Made by a program: the position numbers and the translations under genes. 64,000 nt of DNA from Myrica gale (lineage: Eukaryota; Streptophyta; Magnoliopsida; Fagales; Myricaceae), in NCBI GenBank assembly GCA_963930655.1, contig OZ005618.1, forward strand, positions 5,416,001 through 5,480,000, read 5' to 3'. The notes under the pieces were generated by a model. It was not told the DNA's origin and made no database searches. It saw nothing but the letters and a program-made list of their open reading frames with translations. Below, piece after piece: positions 34,959 to 45,745 of this stretch. Within the stretch, counting starts at the first letter, position 1. Each line of letters starts with the position of its first letter.

Positions 34959-36516
34959 GAAGTTGAACTGATCAATCTCTTTGAATTATATGCAGAATGA
35001 TGTGTTTCTGATTTTCAACAATGACATGCTTTTCAATTCATCGAGGACCTTATACTATAAAGAGGTATGCCTGAAATTACTCTTGTAATGTTATGTCTTA
35101 GGAAGTGTATTTAAGCTGTCCAGGACAACTCAACTTCCTTCATTTAATCCCTCTGATGTTGGTATCCAGGCTCGTAGTATGCAAGAACTGGCCCAGCGGG
35201 CCTTTCGTGCTCTGATAACTATTCCAGACAATTGTGAGTCCCTATTTTCTCTGATTAGAAAACTCCCAGGCAGGAAACCCCAAGGTGAAGCCGAATTTAC
35301 GAGCGCAACTTGTTCTTTGCATATATACTACTAGGGGGAATGGTTTATTTTCTGGCACTAAAATTGTAGCCATACTCTTGAAAACTAATCCGATTTTGGT
35401 TAAAATTAAAAATCTTACCGTGTCAAGCCATCTTGCACGGAAAATCCCTATCAACTTTTCACTCAGCTTACCTCTAGAACATGTCCCTCCCACAACGAAA
35501 GGCTTATATGAGCTTTGTTATGCTTTTCATTGATATAACATAACCTCTTTGGGCTTTTGATATAAGTCATTTGTTTGAGTTAAATGGTGGAGAAATCCTT
35601 AAAAGACTTCTTCCCTTGCTTTGAACAGGGTTCGGAGATGGCTTGGAAACAGAAAGGCGTCAAACCTATAGGCCTTGCACTTGTCTTCCCAGCGAGAACG
35701 GGGCACTGACATCATCAATCCACAAGGCGTACAGACCACTTCCTCGTGCAAGTTCAACACATCAACACACATGTTGAGGTTGGTCGCGGGGGGGGGGGGG
35801 GGGGGGGAGAACTTGTGGTAAACATGGGGCACCCTACTTAATCATTGATCAAAGCTCTGCTCTCTAAAGGCAATAGGAGTTTTCCCTACCGTCTTGATCA
35901 GATTGGTGTATTAATTAAGCCTTATACTTTTTTTCTTTTTCTTTTGCCCCCTTCTTCCTAACAATCTCATAGCATGCAGGGCTTGAACCTCTTTCTCCAT
36001 TGATTTCTCTTTAGGTCTCTAGGATTGATGTTCAAAAAATGTCTTTTAAGCTTTTAAGCCTAGTGTCAAACTGTTGCAACCTTCCTCCTTAAGGGCAGAG
36101 TTAAACCCATCTTTCTCTTCTATTTTATGTTTTTTTGGGTGGTTTCCATCTAGGACTAGAATTCTAAGGCACCTGGCACAACATGCACAGCTGAGTTAAA
36201 TCCGTCTCTCTTTTATTGGTTGTCACTTGTTCCCCCCCCCCCCCCCCCCCCTTTCTTTTTTGTTTTAGTACTTTAGGGGTACCTTATGACTAGCATTACT
36301 TAATTAGAATCCATATTTTTTCTATTTTTCTTTGTTGCTTGATTTCAATTCCATTTCTCTTGAGCTCCATCTCCCTGTCTGTGCTGATTGATATATGTCC
36401 ACGTTGTAGATAATTAGTGGCGAGTTTGGATATAAAGAGAGTCTGACGCGGTTTGCTAAATACTTGGGACCAACGGTTCAGAAGATTGCCAACAGGAAAT
36501 TAGCAAAGATGTATGC

Positions 36517-37194
36517 TGTTAAAAATAAAAAATTTTACTTTAGATAAATGAGACATTCAATTGTGGAAAAACACAAATGAATTTATTACATCTCATTTAT
36601 GAAAATAAAAGATTACAAAGGGCTTATATTTATAAGCCAATATTTTCCTACTCCCCACATTGCTAAGCAATGTGGGACTCTCACTTTCAACACTCCCCCG
36701 CAAACTCAAGGTGGACAAACCGACAAACCTTGAGTTTGGAGTTACAAAAATAATTACAGAAAAAAAAATGATTACAGAAAAATAATTACAAAGATTGCCG
36801 GTACTAAGCCAGGAAGTCGTCGGTACTGCGCCGAGAGGATGCCGGTACTGAGCTGGGAGAAAGCCGGTACTGAGCCGGGAGGTTGCCGGTACTGAACCGG
36901 AAAAGTTGCCGGTACTAAGCCGGGAAGAAGCCGGTACTGAGCCGGGAAGTCGCCGGTACTATGCCGGGAAGAAGCCGGTACTGAGCCGGGAGAAAGCCTG
37001 TACTAAGCCGGATGGTCGCCGGTACTGAGCCGGGAGAAAGCCGGTACTAAGCCGGAAAATTTGCCGGTACTAAACCGGGAAAAAAACCGGTACTAAGCCG
37101 GATGGTCGCCAGGAGGTAACCGGACTAAAGCCGAAAACCTTCCTCCGATACCATGTTAGAAATAAAAAAATTTTACTTTAGATAAATTTCAACA
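36517..37194 (-). mobile_element. Miniature LTR retroelement with 5-bp target duplication tatgc
   Basis: The left repeat (36517 to about 36697) starts tgttaaaaataaaaaatttt and ends ttcaaca. The right repeat (37154-37194) starts tgttagaaataaa and also ends ttcaaca but lacks its middle. Immediately left of the right repeat is ccgatacca, the complement of the methionine-tRNA primer site TGGTATC(A/G)GAG, so the element points leftwards. Target duplications tatgc at 36512-36516 and 37195-37199 are identical. There is no coding region; the core is a minisatellite. It interrupts the bromodomain pseudogene just after the RKLAK coding block. Confidence 0.85.
36798..37113. repeat. Minisatellite of about 20-bp units, gccggtactgagccgggaga-like
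   Basis: About 15 degenerate units alternate gccggtact(g/a)a with gccggga(a/g) and short variable spacers. It forms most of the internal part of the small LTR element, and its composition differs sharply from the AT-rich flanks. It contains a short frame but no recognisable protein. Confidence 0.85.
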
Positions 37195-37302
37195 TATGCA
37201 GGTGGAAGCTGCATTAAGGCAGTCCCAGACTCCAACCCCATTAGCAAGGACTCCAGAAATTAGCAAGCTATCGGTACCACCTCTTGCACAGGCACCGAGT
37301 TT

Positions 37303-38510
37303 TAGCGTCTTTTTCAAAAACTAACTAGGTTTTAAAAAATTTCAAAACACTCATTGGGTTTACCATTTTAGAATTAAAATTCACTGGACCCAACGTCGTT
37401 AGACCTATTTAACGAAAAATTCATCTCGTCCAATCAAAATGTGACACGTGTCATTAAATAAATAATAAATAAAAATATTTTTAAAAAATTAATATAAATA
37501 TAAAATTAAAAAAAAAACGTAATTTTAAAAAAAAATTACAAATAACTCGCTAAGTTTTAGCGCATTTTTAAAAAACTCACGGAGTTTTAAAAAATTTCAA
37601 AACGCTCACTGGGTTTGTCATTTTAGTATCAAAACTCACTGGACCCAACGTTGTTAGACATATTTAACGGAAAATTCATCTTGTTCAATCACAATGTGAT
37701 ACATGTCATTAAATAAATAAAAAATAGGTCTAAAATTAATAAAAAACATAATTTTTTATTTTTATTTTTTTAAAAAGATCGGGGACCCCTAATCCTTTCA
37801 CGGTGGAGGGGGAATCCCCCTCCTATGGTCGCCGGGGGAGGAGAATCTCCCCCTCCACCCCGGGCGGTGGGATTCCTCCACCCCGTTGGCTGCCCAGTTA
37901 TGAGCTGCCATGGGTGGACCCCCTCCACCCATCGGTGTCTGGGTGGGGGTTGGGGGACCTCCCCCTATCTTGCAACCCATAGTGACCACCGCTCGGGGTG
38001 GAGGAGCCCTTTTTCTGGCCGCCCAGTTCTGGGAGGCCAGAGTTGGAGGAGGGATTCTCCCTCCATCATGAAAGGATTCAGGGTCCTCGATCTTTTTTTT
38101 TTTAATAATTGTTTTTATTAATTTTAAATTTATTTTTTTATTTTTTTAATGGCATGTATCACATTGTGATTGAACGAGATGAATTTTTTGTTAAATAGTT
38201 CTAATATCGTTGGGTCCAGTGAGTTTTGATACTAAAATGACAAACCCAGTGAGCGTTTTGAAATTTTTTTAAAACCCAGTGAGTTTTTTAAAAAGACCCT
38301 AAAACTTAGTGAGTTTTTTAAATTAATTTTTTATTAATTATTTATTTAAGGACACGTGTCACATTACGATGAGACGAGATGAATTTTTCGTTAAATAGGT
38401 CTAACGGCGTTGGGTCCAGTGAATTTTGATTTTAAAATTGTAAAACCAGTAAATGTTTTGAAATTTTTTAAAATCCAATGAGTTTTTAAAAAAGACTCTA
38501 AAAGTCAGTG
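37303..38510. mobile_element. Nested foldback element with GC-rich core, in the bromodomain pseudogene
   Basis: Two related inverted-repeat elements appear nested. Outer arms (37303-37530 and 38325-38510) share cactggacccaacg, aacgaaaaattcatctcgt and gacacgtgtca in opposite orientation. Inner arms (about 37538-37780 and 38095-38325) repeat the same motifs (aaactcac, ccagtgag, tgaattttt-gttaaat). The core (about 37780-38095) is itself an inverted repeat (gatcggggacccctaatcc against ggattcagggtcctcgatc) round GC-rich sequence. No transposase is present. Similar-sequence arms at every level suggest one family inserted into itself. Superfamily unknown. Confidence 0.75.
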
Positions 38511-39696
38511 AATTATTTGTAAATTTCCACAGGGTGGCAATGCCTCAAGTTCCAACCCCTTTGCCAAGGACTCCAGAAATTAGCAAGCGATCTGCACCAT
38601 ATCTGGCACAGACACCGGCTTATAATCTGGACTGGGTTGATATTAATGTTCCAATGCCTCAGGTTCTGCACCATGTCTTACCTGGGGATTTAAACGTGAT
38701 TAAACATGCCAGCCAGGGATTGGATGTTCAAGGTGATCTTTGGAAAGGAGAAAATCACCCCACCAGCCACGGCTTCAATAGCCGGGAATGGGATGGTGCC
38801 TACAAAGGATAGATGGTTTGTACCGATATCAGACCTGACATAGACCACTTCCCTCAGAAACAAGGTACCCACCTCTGTCTTCAAGGGAATTTCCAGCATT
38901 CAACAAGGGGAAAACGCTCACTTCAATGCAATAAAAGATGCTAAGATTGCTTCCCCAGGAGAAATGGCTGCCAATATACCTGGGAATGTGGGATACGATC
39001 CTAAAGGAAAAGGACATTATTTGCGCCAATGATGAAATGGACCTTCCTCATGGGACTTTGGGATACGATACTGCTGGTCAAAATCAAAACCAACTGATTG
39101 GGTTGGGTTCACATTTCCCCCTCTCTGGAAAGGAAACTATGAATCCTCCTGTTGCGGGTTGGATCACAAACATGTACAAGAATATGGACACGACGACAGG
39201 AGCAAGACAGCCATATAACCAGTCGCACCCAGTTCAATCGACCGACGCATTGTATTCAAAGCTGCTGGACATGACATATAAAAGGAAAAATTACTCTCAG
39301 GCACCTATCTGGCCTTCACAACCCGCAAAGTCGTCGGTTCACGACACTACTTTCTTGACCGTCTTAGGCTCACGGAATGAGGTTCGATCTGACTCGGCAC
39401 AGGCAGGCCAATCCCTGGAACTGAACCTACCCGCGTCTCAGCAGGCAATCGGCGACTTCCCAAGTGTACTGCAGATGCTGCTTAACAAGGACAACCCATT
39501 GGGCCCGCGTACAGCACTGCAGCAAGTGTCACAATTTCAGGTACCCCAGAAAATGGCCGTGTTACATGCAATGAGTTTCTATGAAAAAGCAACTCCCGAC
39601 AAATACCAAGCTGATGGAAGTGCTCAACGCTTTGTGGACAATCTGCGACAGTCTTCAACGGATCCTTCGCAGCTTGATTTGGCTCTTCAGCTGTGA

Positions 39697-41041
39697 GTCA
39701 ATTAAAGTTATTAAACACAGATGGACTCGTTCTCAGGAAACTTCAGAGTTCAGATAAGATGGATGAGAGAATTATCAATATGTATTAATATAGAACCTTT
39801 TCCCTTTCCCTGTCGAAGTGCTTGCTGGGTGAGGGGACGGGCAGTCCAATATAGCAATACAGTGTGGGTAGATAGAGTCTTCAGATGCTAGAATTGGAAC
39901 AGGGCGACTTATCTGCTGAAAAGCTTTAGCCCTTGTACTTTTTATTGTGTTTGGTGTTTGTTGTATAAAGCATGGCTGCTTGTTTGGTAGCACCAAGCTA
40001 GTACTTTATCTTGGTATGAATAAACTCCCTTTATCCAGAGAAGAAGAAAAAAGAGAGAGAGCATATTTTCATGTGGCTCCTGCGCTACCCTGTCTAATTA
40101 TAGATTATTTATCCCCCAATGCCAATTAACTTATAGTTGCTAACTAACAAGGCAAGATTAGGTATATTGTTTTCATGTGTTTAGGGTCACCTCAAAATTT
40201 TGACCATAATAAAATAACTATACAAAATTCTTATTCTTTATCGTATCATCATCGTTTTTCACTCTAATTAAATATAAAAAATCCATTCAAACCTTCTCTA
40301 AATTAAAAAAAAAAATGCGTTTATACATAACTTTGTGGTCTTTGAGTCCGATGTCTACTGATAAGATTCCGCGTATCTGAGATTTTTCTGGGAATTGAGA
40401 ATTGTTCTAGATATTGTTTATGGGGCTATGGTTTTGGAGAGTGGGCTTGCCATTGATGAAGCTCCAGGACCAATGTGAAAAGGATGAGTTTGTTTACTTT
40501 AGTTATGAGATTGTTGCACCCCTTTTTTTGTATTATATTCATTTCCGTTTATCTTCCTCACAATTTTTGCATATTTTAGATTTCATACTCAATATAATTC
40601 ACAGCACGACTTCTGTTAAAATGGTAATAAAAAGAAAAAAGAGATTCTGCAAATTGAAAAATTTACGGGAAACCCTAGAGCTGCCCAAACTTTAAAACCA
40701 AGTTAGTCAAGAATTTTGGGGGAAGATTATTCAGACTAATTCAGTTGCCAAATAAGAGTCCGTGATGACAATAAAGAAAGTCTGAAGATACTCTGCAATG
40801 ATTATATATTATACCAGAGATAGGATGCCCAAGTTATATATATTACTTTCACAGTCACTTTTGAGTTGTTTGAGGCTTCTATAGCTCCACTGGAGAGAGA
40901 GGAGAAAAGCTTTTTAATTTCTTTCTCTGTTTTCCTTTTCCGCCTGCCTGCATGATAATCTAAAGCAACTTTGATCAGAGGGACCTTAATGATGAGGAGA
41001 GCTAACGATTCAAACTACTGTACATATGTTGAATTTTCCAA
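39697..41041. other. 3' flank of the bromodomain pseudogene, intergenic
   Basis: A 3' UTR may extend to about 40030 (tggtatgaataaac). After that the DNA is AT-rich without recognisable genes; the frame at 40414-40695 is unsupported. Confidence 0.4.
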
Positions 41042-41257
41042 TCACGAACTAAACCGAGCGTTGATCTCCCCAACCGTACGGTGAAACTCCCATTCAGTCC
41101 TCTTTGGATAGCTCTTTACAGCTTTAACTGCATTTTCCGAATCACTTTCCAAAATAAAAGAGTGGATGGCTCTATTCGATACGTCTTCAACCCCCAACTT
41201 CAAGGCATTTAGCTCGCCCTCCAAAGGGGACATCGCCTCCAGCTTCCTCACCGACAT
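41042..41257 (-). pseudogene. Fragment of a retroelement-type RNase H-like domain
   Basis: The 71-codon minus-strand frame resembles the RNase H-like domain often found at the end of plant non-LTR polyproteins and in stand-alone copies. It has E-GELNALKLGVEDV at the helix carrying the catalytic Glu, and FILESDSENAVKAVK with the catalytic Asp followed by S. Neighbouring parts of the domain are missing, so this is a relic. Confidence 0.65.
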
Positions 41258-42957
41258 CTGTGAAATTGAATCCTACACGTTCAGATATTAAACGCATTCA
41301 TATCATATCCGGGCTCAGCGCACGGGTTCTGTTAGCCCAGGTGCTTCGGTGAGCATGACCTCACAAGGCATTATCTCGGGTCAACTGGAATCTCCTTTCA
41401 AATTCAAGAAATGCAACTGGGTTAATTAGAATAAATTTGTCGTGCCATTTTGCCTAATCTTCCATGGTTACCGCAGATGAAGTCTAAAGAAGATGCTCAA
41501 AGCTCAACCCTCCCAAGCTTGAACCCACGAGCTTTACACACCCTTTCTTCACTGCAGCTAGCCTAACTGCTGTCTGACAACCATATTCAATCTAAAAAGG
41601 AGGGCTGCCTACGACCAAGCGCATGCATTTGTAAGTGAGATTGTTCATCGATGCCGACAACACCATTTCAACACATGCGAAGCACTGAGCCACCGTTCCC
41701 CCTTTTCCCCACCAAGACAACAAAACTAGGGAAAATGACAACGGCGGCAGGCTTCAATGCATTAAAATGACATCAACAACACATAAAATAAGGCGTTTAA
41801 AAGGCTGATAGGTTAAATCTTCTTCAGATGCAGGTACTTAAAGAAATTATATATCGACAAGTCATGCTTAATTAAGCATAACACGCCCATTTCTCGAGAA
41901 GAAGATTAAAGAAACCACTTCAAGTGTACTTGCATCCTTGATCTCACCGAGGAACCGACCTATTAGTATGATATAAATTTCGAGAAGAAAGAGAAGGGAG
42001 GGTGCCTCTGGCAGAGGCTACTTTTTTTCAAAACACACTATTTCTGCATAAAATAATAACATATCATAGACCTCGCGAATGTCAACAAACCATAGCCCCA
42101 TAGCTCCAAGTTCCAACCTCTGTCGAGACTGGCATTCAGCCCCACTACCTGGTTTATGATGCCAACGCAGCCCCCGCATAGTTAATGCCATGCGCTTCCA
42201 AAACCTGGCCAAAAGAACGAAGACAAGCAGCTCCAAGTTCTCACCGATACTTTTCCCCGAACGAAAGAAAAGAACACATGTAGTAAAACTAGATAGGGTG
42301 ATCTTTCAACAGCTTTTTCCAGTGAGATATAAAAATACACTCCTCAGCCCTCACAAACATTTGACAAGATGGGACCCTTCTCCAGTGTCGAGGCCAGTCA
42401 GTCCCCAGCGTCGCTTTGCGGAATGATATGGTTGGCAATGAATCTCTTACGTAGCTGATATTGACATGTCAAAATCATCCCCGGATTTAAAACACCCAAC
42501 GCTCCGATTTAACAACACGCAACTTTGTCTGAGCAAGAAGTCGCGGACAAGAACCAGATTTATCCGGACAAGCGCCAGTTAAACAAATATATTTACTTCC
42601 TTTTACCAAAAATGGCTATCCCAGACATTTCGGATGAAAAAGGACCACTACCCATATAAAAGAAATGTATACGAAAATGGGTCTAAGAGTCAAATGAACT
42701 GCGGGGAAATCATGGCACGAAAATAAAGAAATATTAGAGTGGACTAGAGTAACATTCCATTTTGCAGGGAAGAAAAATTGTTTGGGTGCAACAAACGAGT
42801 CATAAAATAGGGGTGTATTCATCTATGGAGATACATTCTTTGCTCACCACGATCACATTCGACCAGTACTGTCCATAGAAGAAGCGTTCCAGTCACCGGT
42901 AAGAAGGATTTCAGCAAGAGCTAAGCAACCAATTGTAATGCCCACCAACAAAAGTAG
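41258..42957. other. No gene recognised; probable downstream part of the MIR319 transcription unit or intergenic
   Basis: I see no coding region with a recognisable product. Several short minus-strand frames (42018-42236, 42616-42822) look random. Part may be the 3' portion of the pri-miR319 transcript, which runs right to left. Confidence 0.35.
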
Positions 42958-42976
42958 CAAATTGGAATAAATTTCT

Positions 42977-42990
42977 TTTTTTGATAAGTA
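42977..42990 (-). mobile_element. Extremely short LINE tail (14 bp) with a 19-bp target duplication
   Basis: The phrase caaattggaataaatttct occurs at 42958-42976 and again at 42991-43009, separated only by ttttttgataagta. Read on the minus strand the insert is tacttatcaaaaaa, matching the last bases of the LINE tail at 26031-26049 (cttatcaaaaa). This fits a reverse-transcribed LINE insertion that stopped after its poly(A) end. Confidence 0.7.
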
Positions 42991-43159
42991 CAAATTGGAA
43001 TAAATTTCTCACCAAGCATTCCGAGGACCCAACTACTACCCCACAAGTTTTTTACTGTCTTGGTGACAAATGTTAAGAGCCAAAATTAAGTCTGAATTAG
43101 AAACAGAGATCAGCAAATTAACAAGTAACAGCAATACCAATAAATCAAATAGACCAAGT

Positions 43160-43372
43160 GAAGGTGATGATGGAAGGGAGCTCCCTTCAGTCCAAGCACA
43201 GAACAGAAAAGGATGAATTTTATCTCCCGCATCATTCACACATCCATAGTAGTAGAATTCACTCCCCTTCTACTGTGTTTGAATGAATGAGTCGGCAGCT
43301 AATCCAAACCCTTTACCCGTCCATGAGTGGACTGAAGGAAGCTCCCTTAAACCATTCATGAAAACACCTTTT
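43160..43372 (-). ncRNA. MIR319: MIR319 precursor hairpin
   Basis: miR319 guides cleavage of TCP-class transcription factor mRNAs (TCP4 group), controlling leaf growth, senescence and jasmonate synthesis. On the minus strand the 5' arm contains gagcttccttcagtccactc (43344-43325), the usual star-side sequence, and the 3' arm contains the mature miRNA at 43195-43175. The arms pair over the miRNA duplex and outward (aatggtttaaggg-agctt opposite gatggaagggagct). An inner stem pairs cattcacaca with tgtttgaatg near the loop, giving the long stem of about 200 nt typical of MIR319 rather than compact precursors. Related MIR159 is excluded because its mature form has TTTGGATTG at the 5' end. Confidence 0.93.
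43175..43195 (-). ncRNA. miR319: Mature miR319 (21 nt)
   Basis: The minus strand reads TTGGACTGAAGGGAGCTCCC plus a final T, the canonical angiosperm miR319a/b sequence without mismatch as I know it. It lies in the 3' arm of the hairpin, as in all MIR319 genes. Confidence 0.95.
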
Positions 43373-45410
43373 CAACAATCAGCAACCACGATACATGATA
43401 ATACATTTTTCCACATCATAAGGAATGTTGCAATTAGCGCTATTTACACTACTTCAGAAGGGGAACAAAAGAAAAGAAAACAGATTACTAATGACTTAAT
43501 AAAATTACATGACATTTAAAGTTAAATTAAGTTGTAGACACCATTCTATATTGTAATTCCAATATCATGATTTAGATTATCCAATTTGTATACTACTAAT
43601 ATGTCGGGTCTAACCTGCCAGGATAATTAACTTTTCAGTTGAAATTGTACGAAATCAGTAAGGTTCTATTTGGCACTAGATTTGCATCGACCACAAATGC
43701 TCTTTTTTCATGTTAAATCAAATCATTAGAACAGTAAATGAGTTAGCAGGTTTGATTGAAAGATTACTAGTTAGGGTCTACCATTTCTACTGAGACTTTA
43801 CAGTGAAAAGATTGCTTCATAAAACATTATAATCAATCAACAGTACTCACTAAGGACGGACATAACACCGCTTCAAGTGGCCTGGCATGTGAAGACATGG
43901 GCTCATCTTTACCTCGTACTGTGGTCATGGTCCCAGTATAGTAATCTTAGTACCTTATGCGAGATCAGGAAGATGTCCAACCCTTTAAGACATGAAGAAG
44001 ATGTCCAGAGCTTAGCCAAATATAACAAAAAGTCGGACCAATTTTCCGGAAGTTCATAACATCATCCAAAGCCCTAGAACAAAGTAATTAAGTTTTTTGT
44101 CAAGGAAACATGCTTGCATGAACCCTAACCCTAAAACCGAACGATTTACTTGCGCAGGACAGAAATCTAGTACAATGCCATCTAAGCTAACATGGGCTAT
44201 ATCAGAAAGCATCGCTCAGCACAAATCAGATCAACTAATGCAGATCTAGAAAGATAACCGAACCACATATGATCATGATTTCTCAATCTCAATTTACCGT
44301 ATATCTGAGCCTTAATTCTTTTATTTTCAAGCCTAACACCAAATATTTTCTATTCGCCTCAGCGAGAATTATTGAGAATATGTCTTCAACTATTTGCTCA
44401 TCCAAAACTCAAAAGGTTGATTTCCTAGACATAAAACAGAGGCTAACTACGATTGAACAAAAAAACAACCAAAGCTACATAGTCAGATAAAGGTTTGTTC
44501 TGTACTGATAAAGGACAGAAGAATGAAAGAGCAAACCAGGAGGTTAATTACGAGATATATAACTTGTACCGTGCAACAACTCCATTGACGCTTCTTTGCA
44601 TCTCTTTTGGATGCGCAGTACTTCTTTGTTCCTTTATTAAACCTACATCCAATGCTTGAACAGTGATCAGCTTCAGTACTCTTATTATCTCAGATGAAAA
44701 AAGAAAAAGAACGCCCAAATGATGAACTATGCAAAGAACTAAAGTGCTCACAAATCATACTGTGATACTGTATCAGCTAAAAAAGATACCCATTAACCTA
44801 CAAAAGAAAGGGGGGTTAAGAGATAATTTTTTTAAAAAAAAATACGAAAGTCCAAAAGAGAGAGAAAGAGTGAGGGTTGCAGAAATTGCGGAATAGAAGA
44901 GAAGTTTCAGGGAGAGGATATGTCGCTGTCTTCATGAGAGTCAGAAAAGGAAAGCGATTTTTATATCTCTAACCAACAAATCTGGCTAAGCGCTACTATA
45001 CATATTCTGAAACGAAAGTCGAAAGAAAACGAAAGAAGAGGAAAAAGAAAGTTCGATTTTCATTTCTTTCTCCTACTCTCCTTCTCTTTCGCAGGAGATT
45101 TTTCAGGAGATTTGTACCGACTTGTGACCAGAAAAAAATGGGTATAGTTACGAGTAGAATTGGATAAAGCTCCCCCTCTCTCTCTCTCACTCTCAGACAC
45201 ACACAGATGTTCTCTCTCTCTAATACACACAACGCGAGAGAGGCCCTTGTATGCCACATATCCAACTTACCAGCAGAAAAAGGAAGTGGTGTTGTTGTAG
45301 TGGGGTTTCGTTTGACAATCAACTTGCCCGTCTCTCTCTCTCGCTCCTACCTAGCAGTTGCAGGTAGCCAGGTAGTCCACTGTACCGCACTACCCTCAAG
45401 TCTCTGACTC
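43373..45410 (-). other. Likely 5' part of the pri-miR319 transcript
   Basis: From the putative start near 45410 to the hairpin there are about 2 kb without a convincing coding region, possibly containing introns. A GA-rich tract (ctctctctct on the plus strand, about 45176-45225) lies in the early transcript. Short frames at 44996-45322 come from low-complexity sequence. Confidence 0.45.
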
Positions 45411-45439
45411 TCCTGTATTTTGTTGAAAGAGGTACAACA

Positions 45440-45449
45440 CTATATATAG
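45440..45449 (-). promoter_or_regulatory. Probable TATA box of MIR319
   Basis: The minus strand reads ctatatatag at this position, within ccctatatatagtgttg. Transcription would start about 30 bp to the left, near 45410, roughly 2.1 kb before the miRNA hairpin. No other TATA-like site as good lies closer to the hairpin; the assignment is an inference. Confidence 0.5.
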
Positions 45450-45583
45450 GGTTTGAGGTCACTCGTGAGCCATGAGGCAGGCAGGCCGTGAAAGTCTTGG
45501 TCACTGTGCTTATGATGTGATTCCTGAATTACTTTTTTTTCCCAAGTAGATTCCTGAATTACTTGAATACCCTAAATTCCTTT

Positions 45584-45745
45584 CCAAATTTACCAATTAC
45601 ACGTCAACCTTTTTTTAAATGTTTTTTTCACAAAAACAAAACTTTCCAAATTTACCATTTACACGTCAACTCATTTTTTAATGTTTTTCCACAACAAATT
45701 TACCAATTACACGTCAACCCATTTTTTAAATGTTTTTTCACAAAA
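45584..45745. repeat. Three tandem copies of a 50- to 70-bp unit
   Basis: Each unit contains aaatttacca(a/t)ttacacgtcaac, then a T/A-rich tail with atgtttttt and cacaa. Unit lengths vary because of the homopolymer runs. It lies just upstream of the presumed MIR319 promoter. Confidence 0.85.

Larger units (their letters stand above)
29432..39696 (+). pseudogene. Plant BRD9-like bromodomain protein gene, apparently pseudogenised
   Basis: Bromodomains read acetyl-lysine on histones; this plant group is nuclear. Exons recognised: 29432-29755 (basic N-terminus), 33999-34041, a duplicated exon (34186-34252 / 34334-34400, QMPEKQVLEFVLDILQ), 34545 or 34550-34586 (IFGQPVDGEE), 34670-34768 (DYYTIIKKPMDFGTMQAKL), 34996-35064 (NDVFLIFNNDMLFNSS, with the acetyl-lysine-contacting Asn), 35170-35233, about 35629-35772, about 36412-36516 (YLGPTVQKIANRKLAK), 37200-37302 and 38533-39696. 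Damage: TAG in exon 1 (29564-29566); the next exon keeps frame only with the internal acceptor at 34550; no phase joins the 35.6- and 36.4-kb exons without a stop; near 38742 the best frame shifts, meets TAG at 38841-38843, then shifts again near 38990 into a 250-codon open tail. Three insertions interrupt it. A heavily re-spliced product cannot be excluded. Confidence 0.72.

Noticed and set aside
35788..35807. Runs of about 20 G (here) and about 18 C (36234-36251)
   Set aside because: Considered as possible quadruplex or regulatory sites, but homopolymers of this kind are most simply slippage tracts, and length calls are unreliable.
36798..37130. CRISPR-like array from the regular 20-bp repeats
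   Set aside because: The units are contiguous and degenerate with no unique spacers, and the context is a eukaryotic retroelement; it is a minisatellite.
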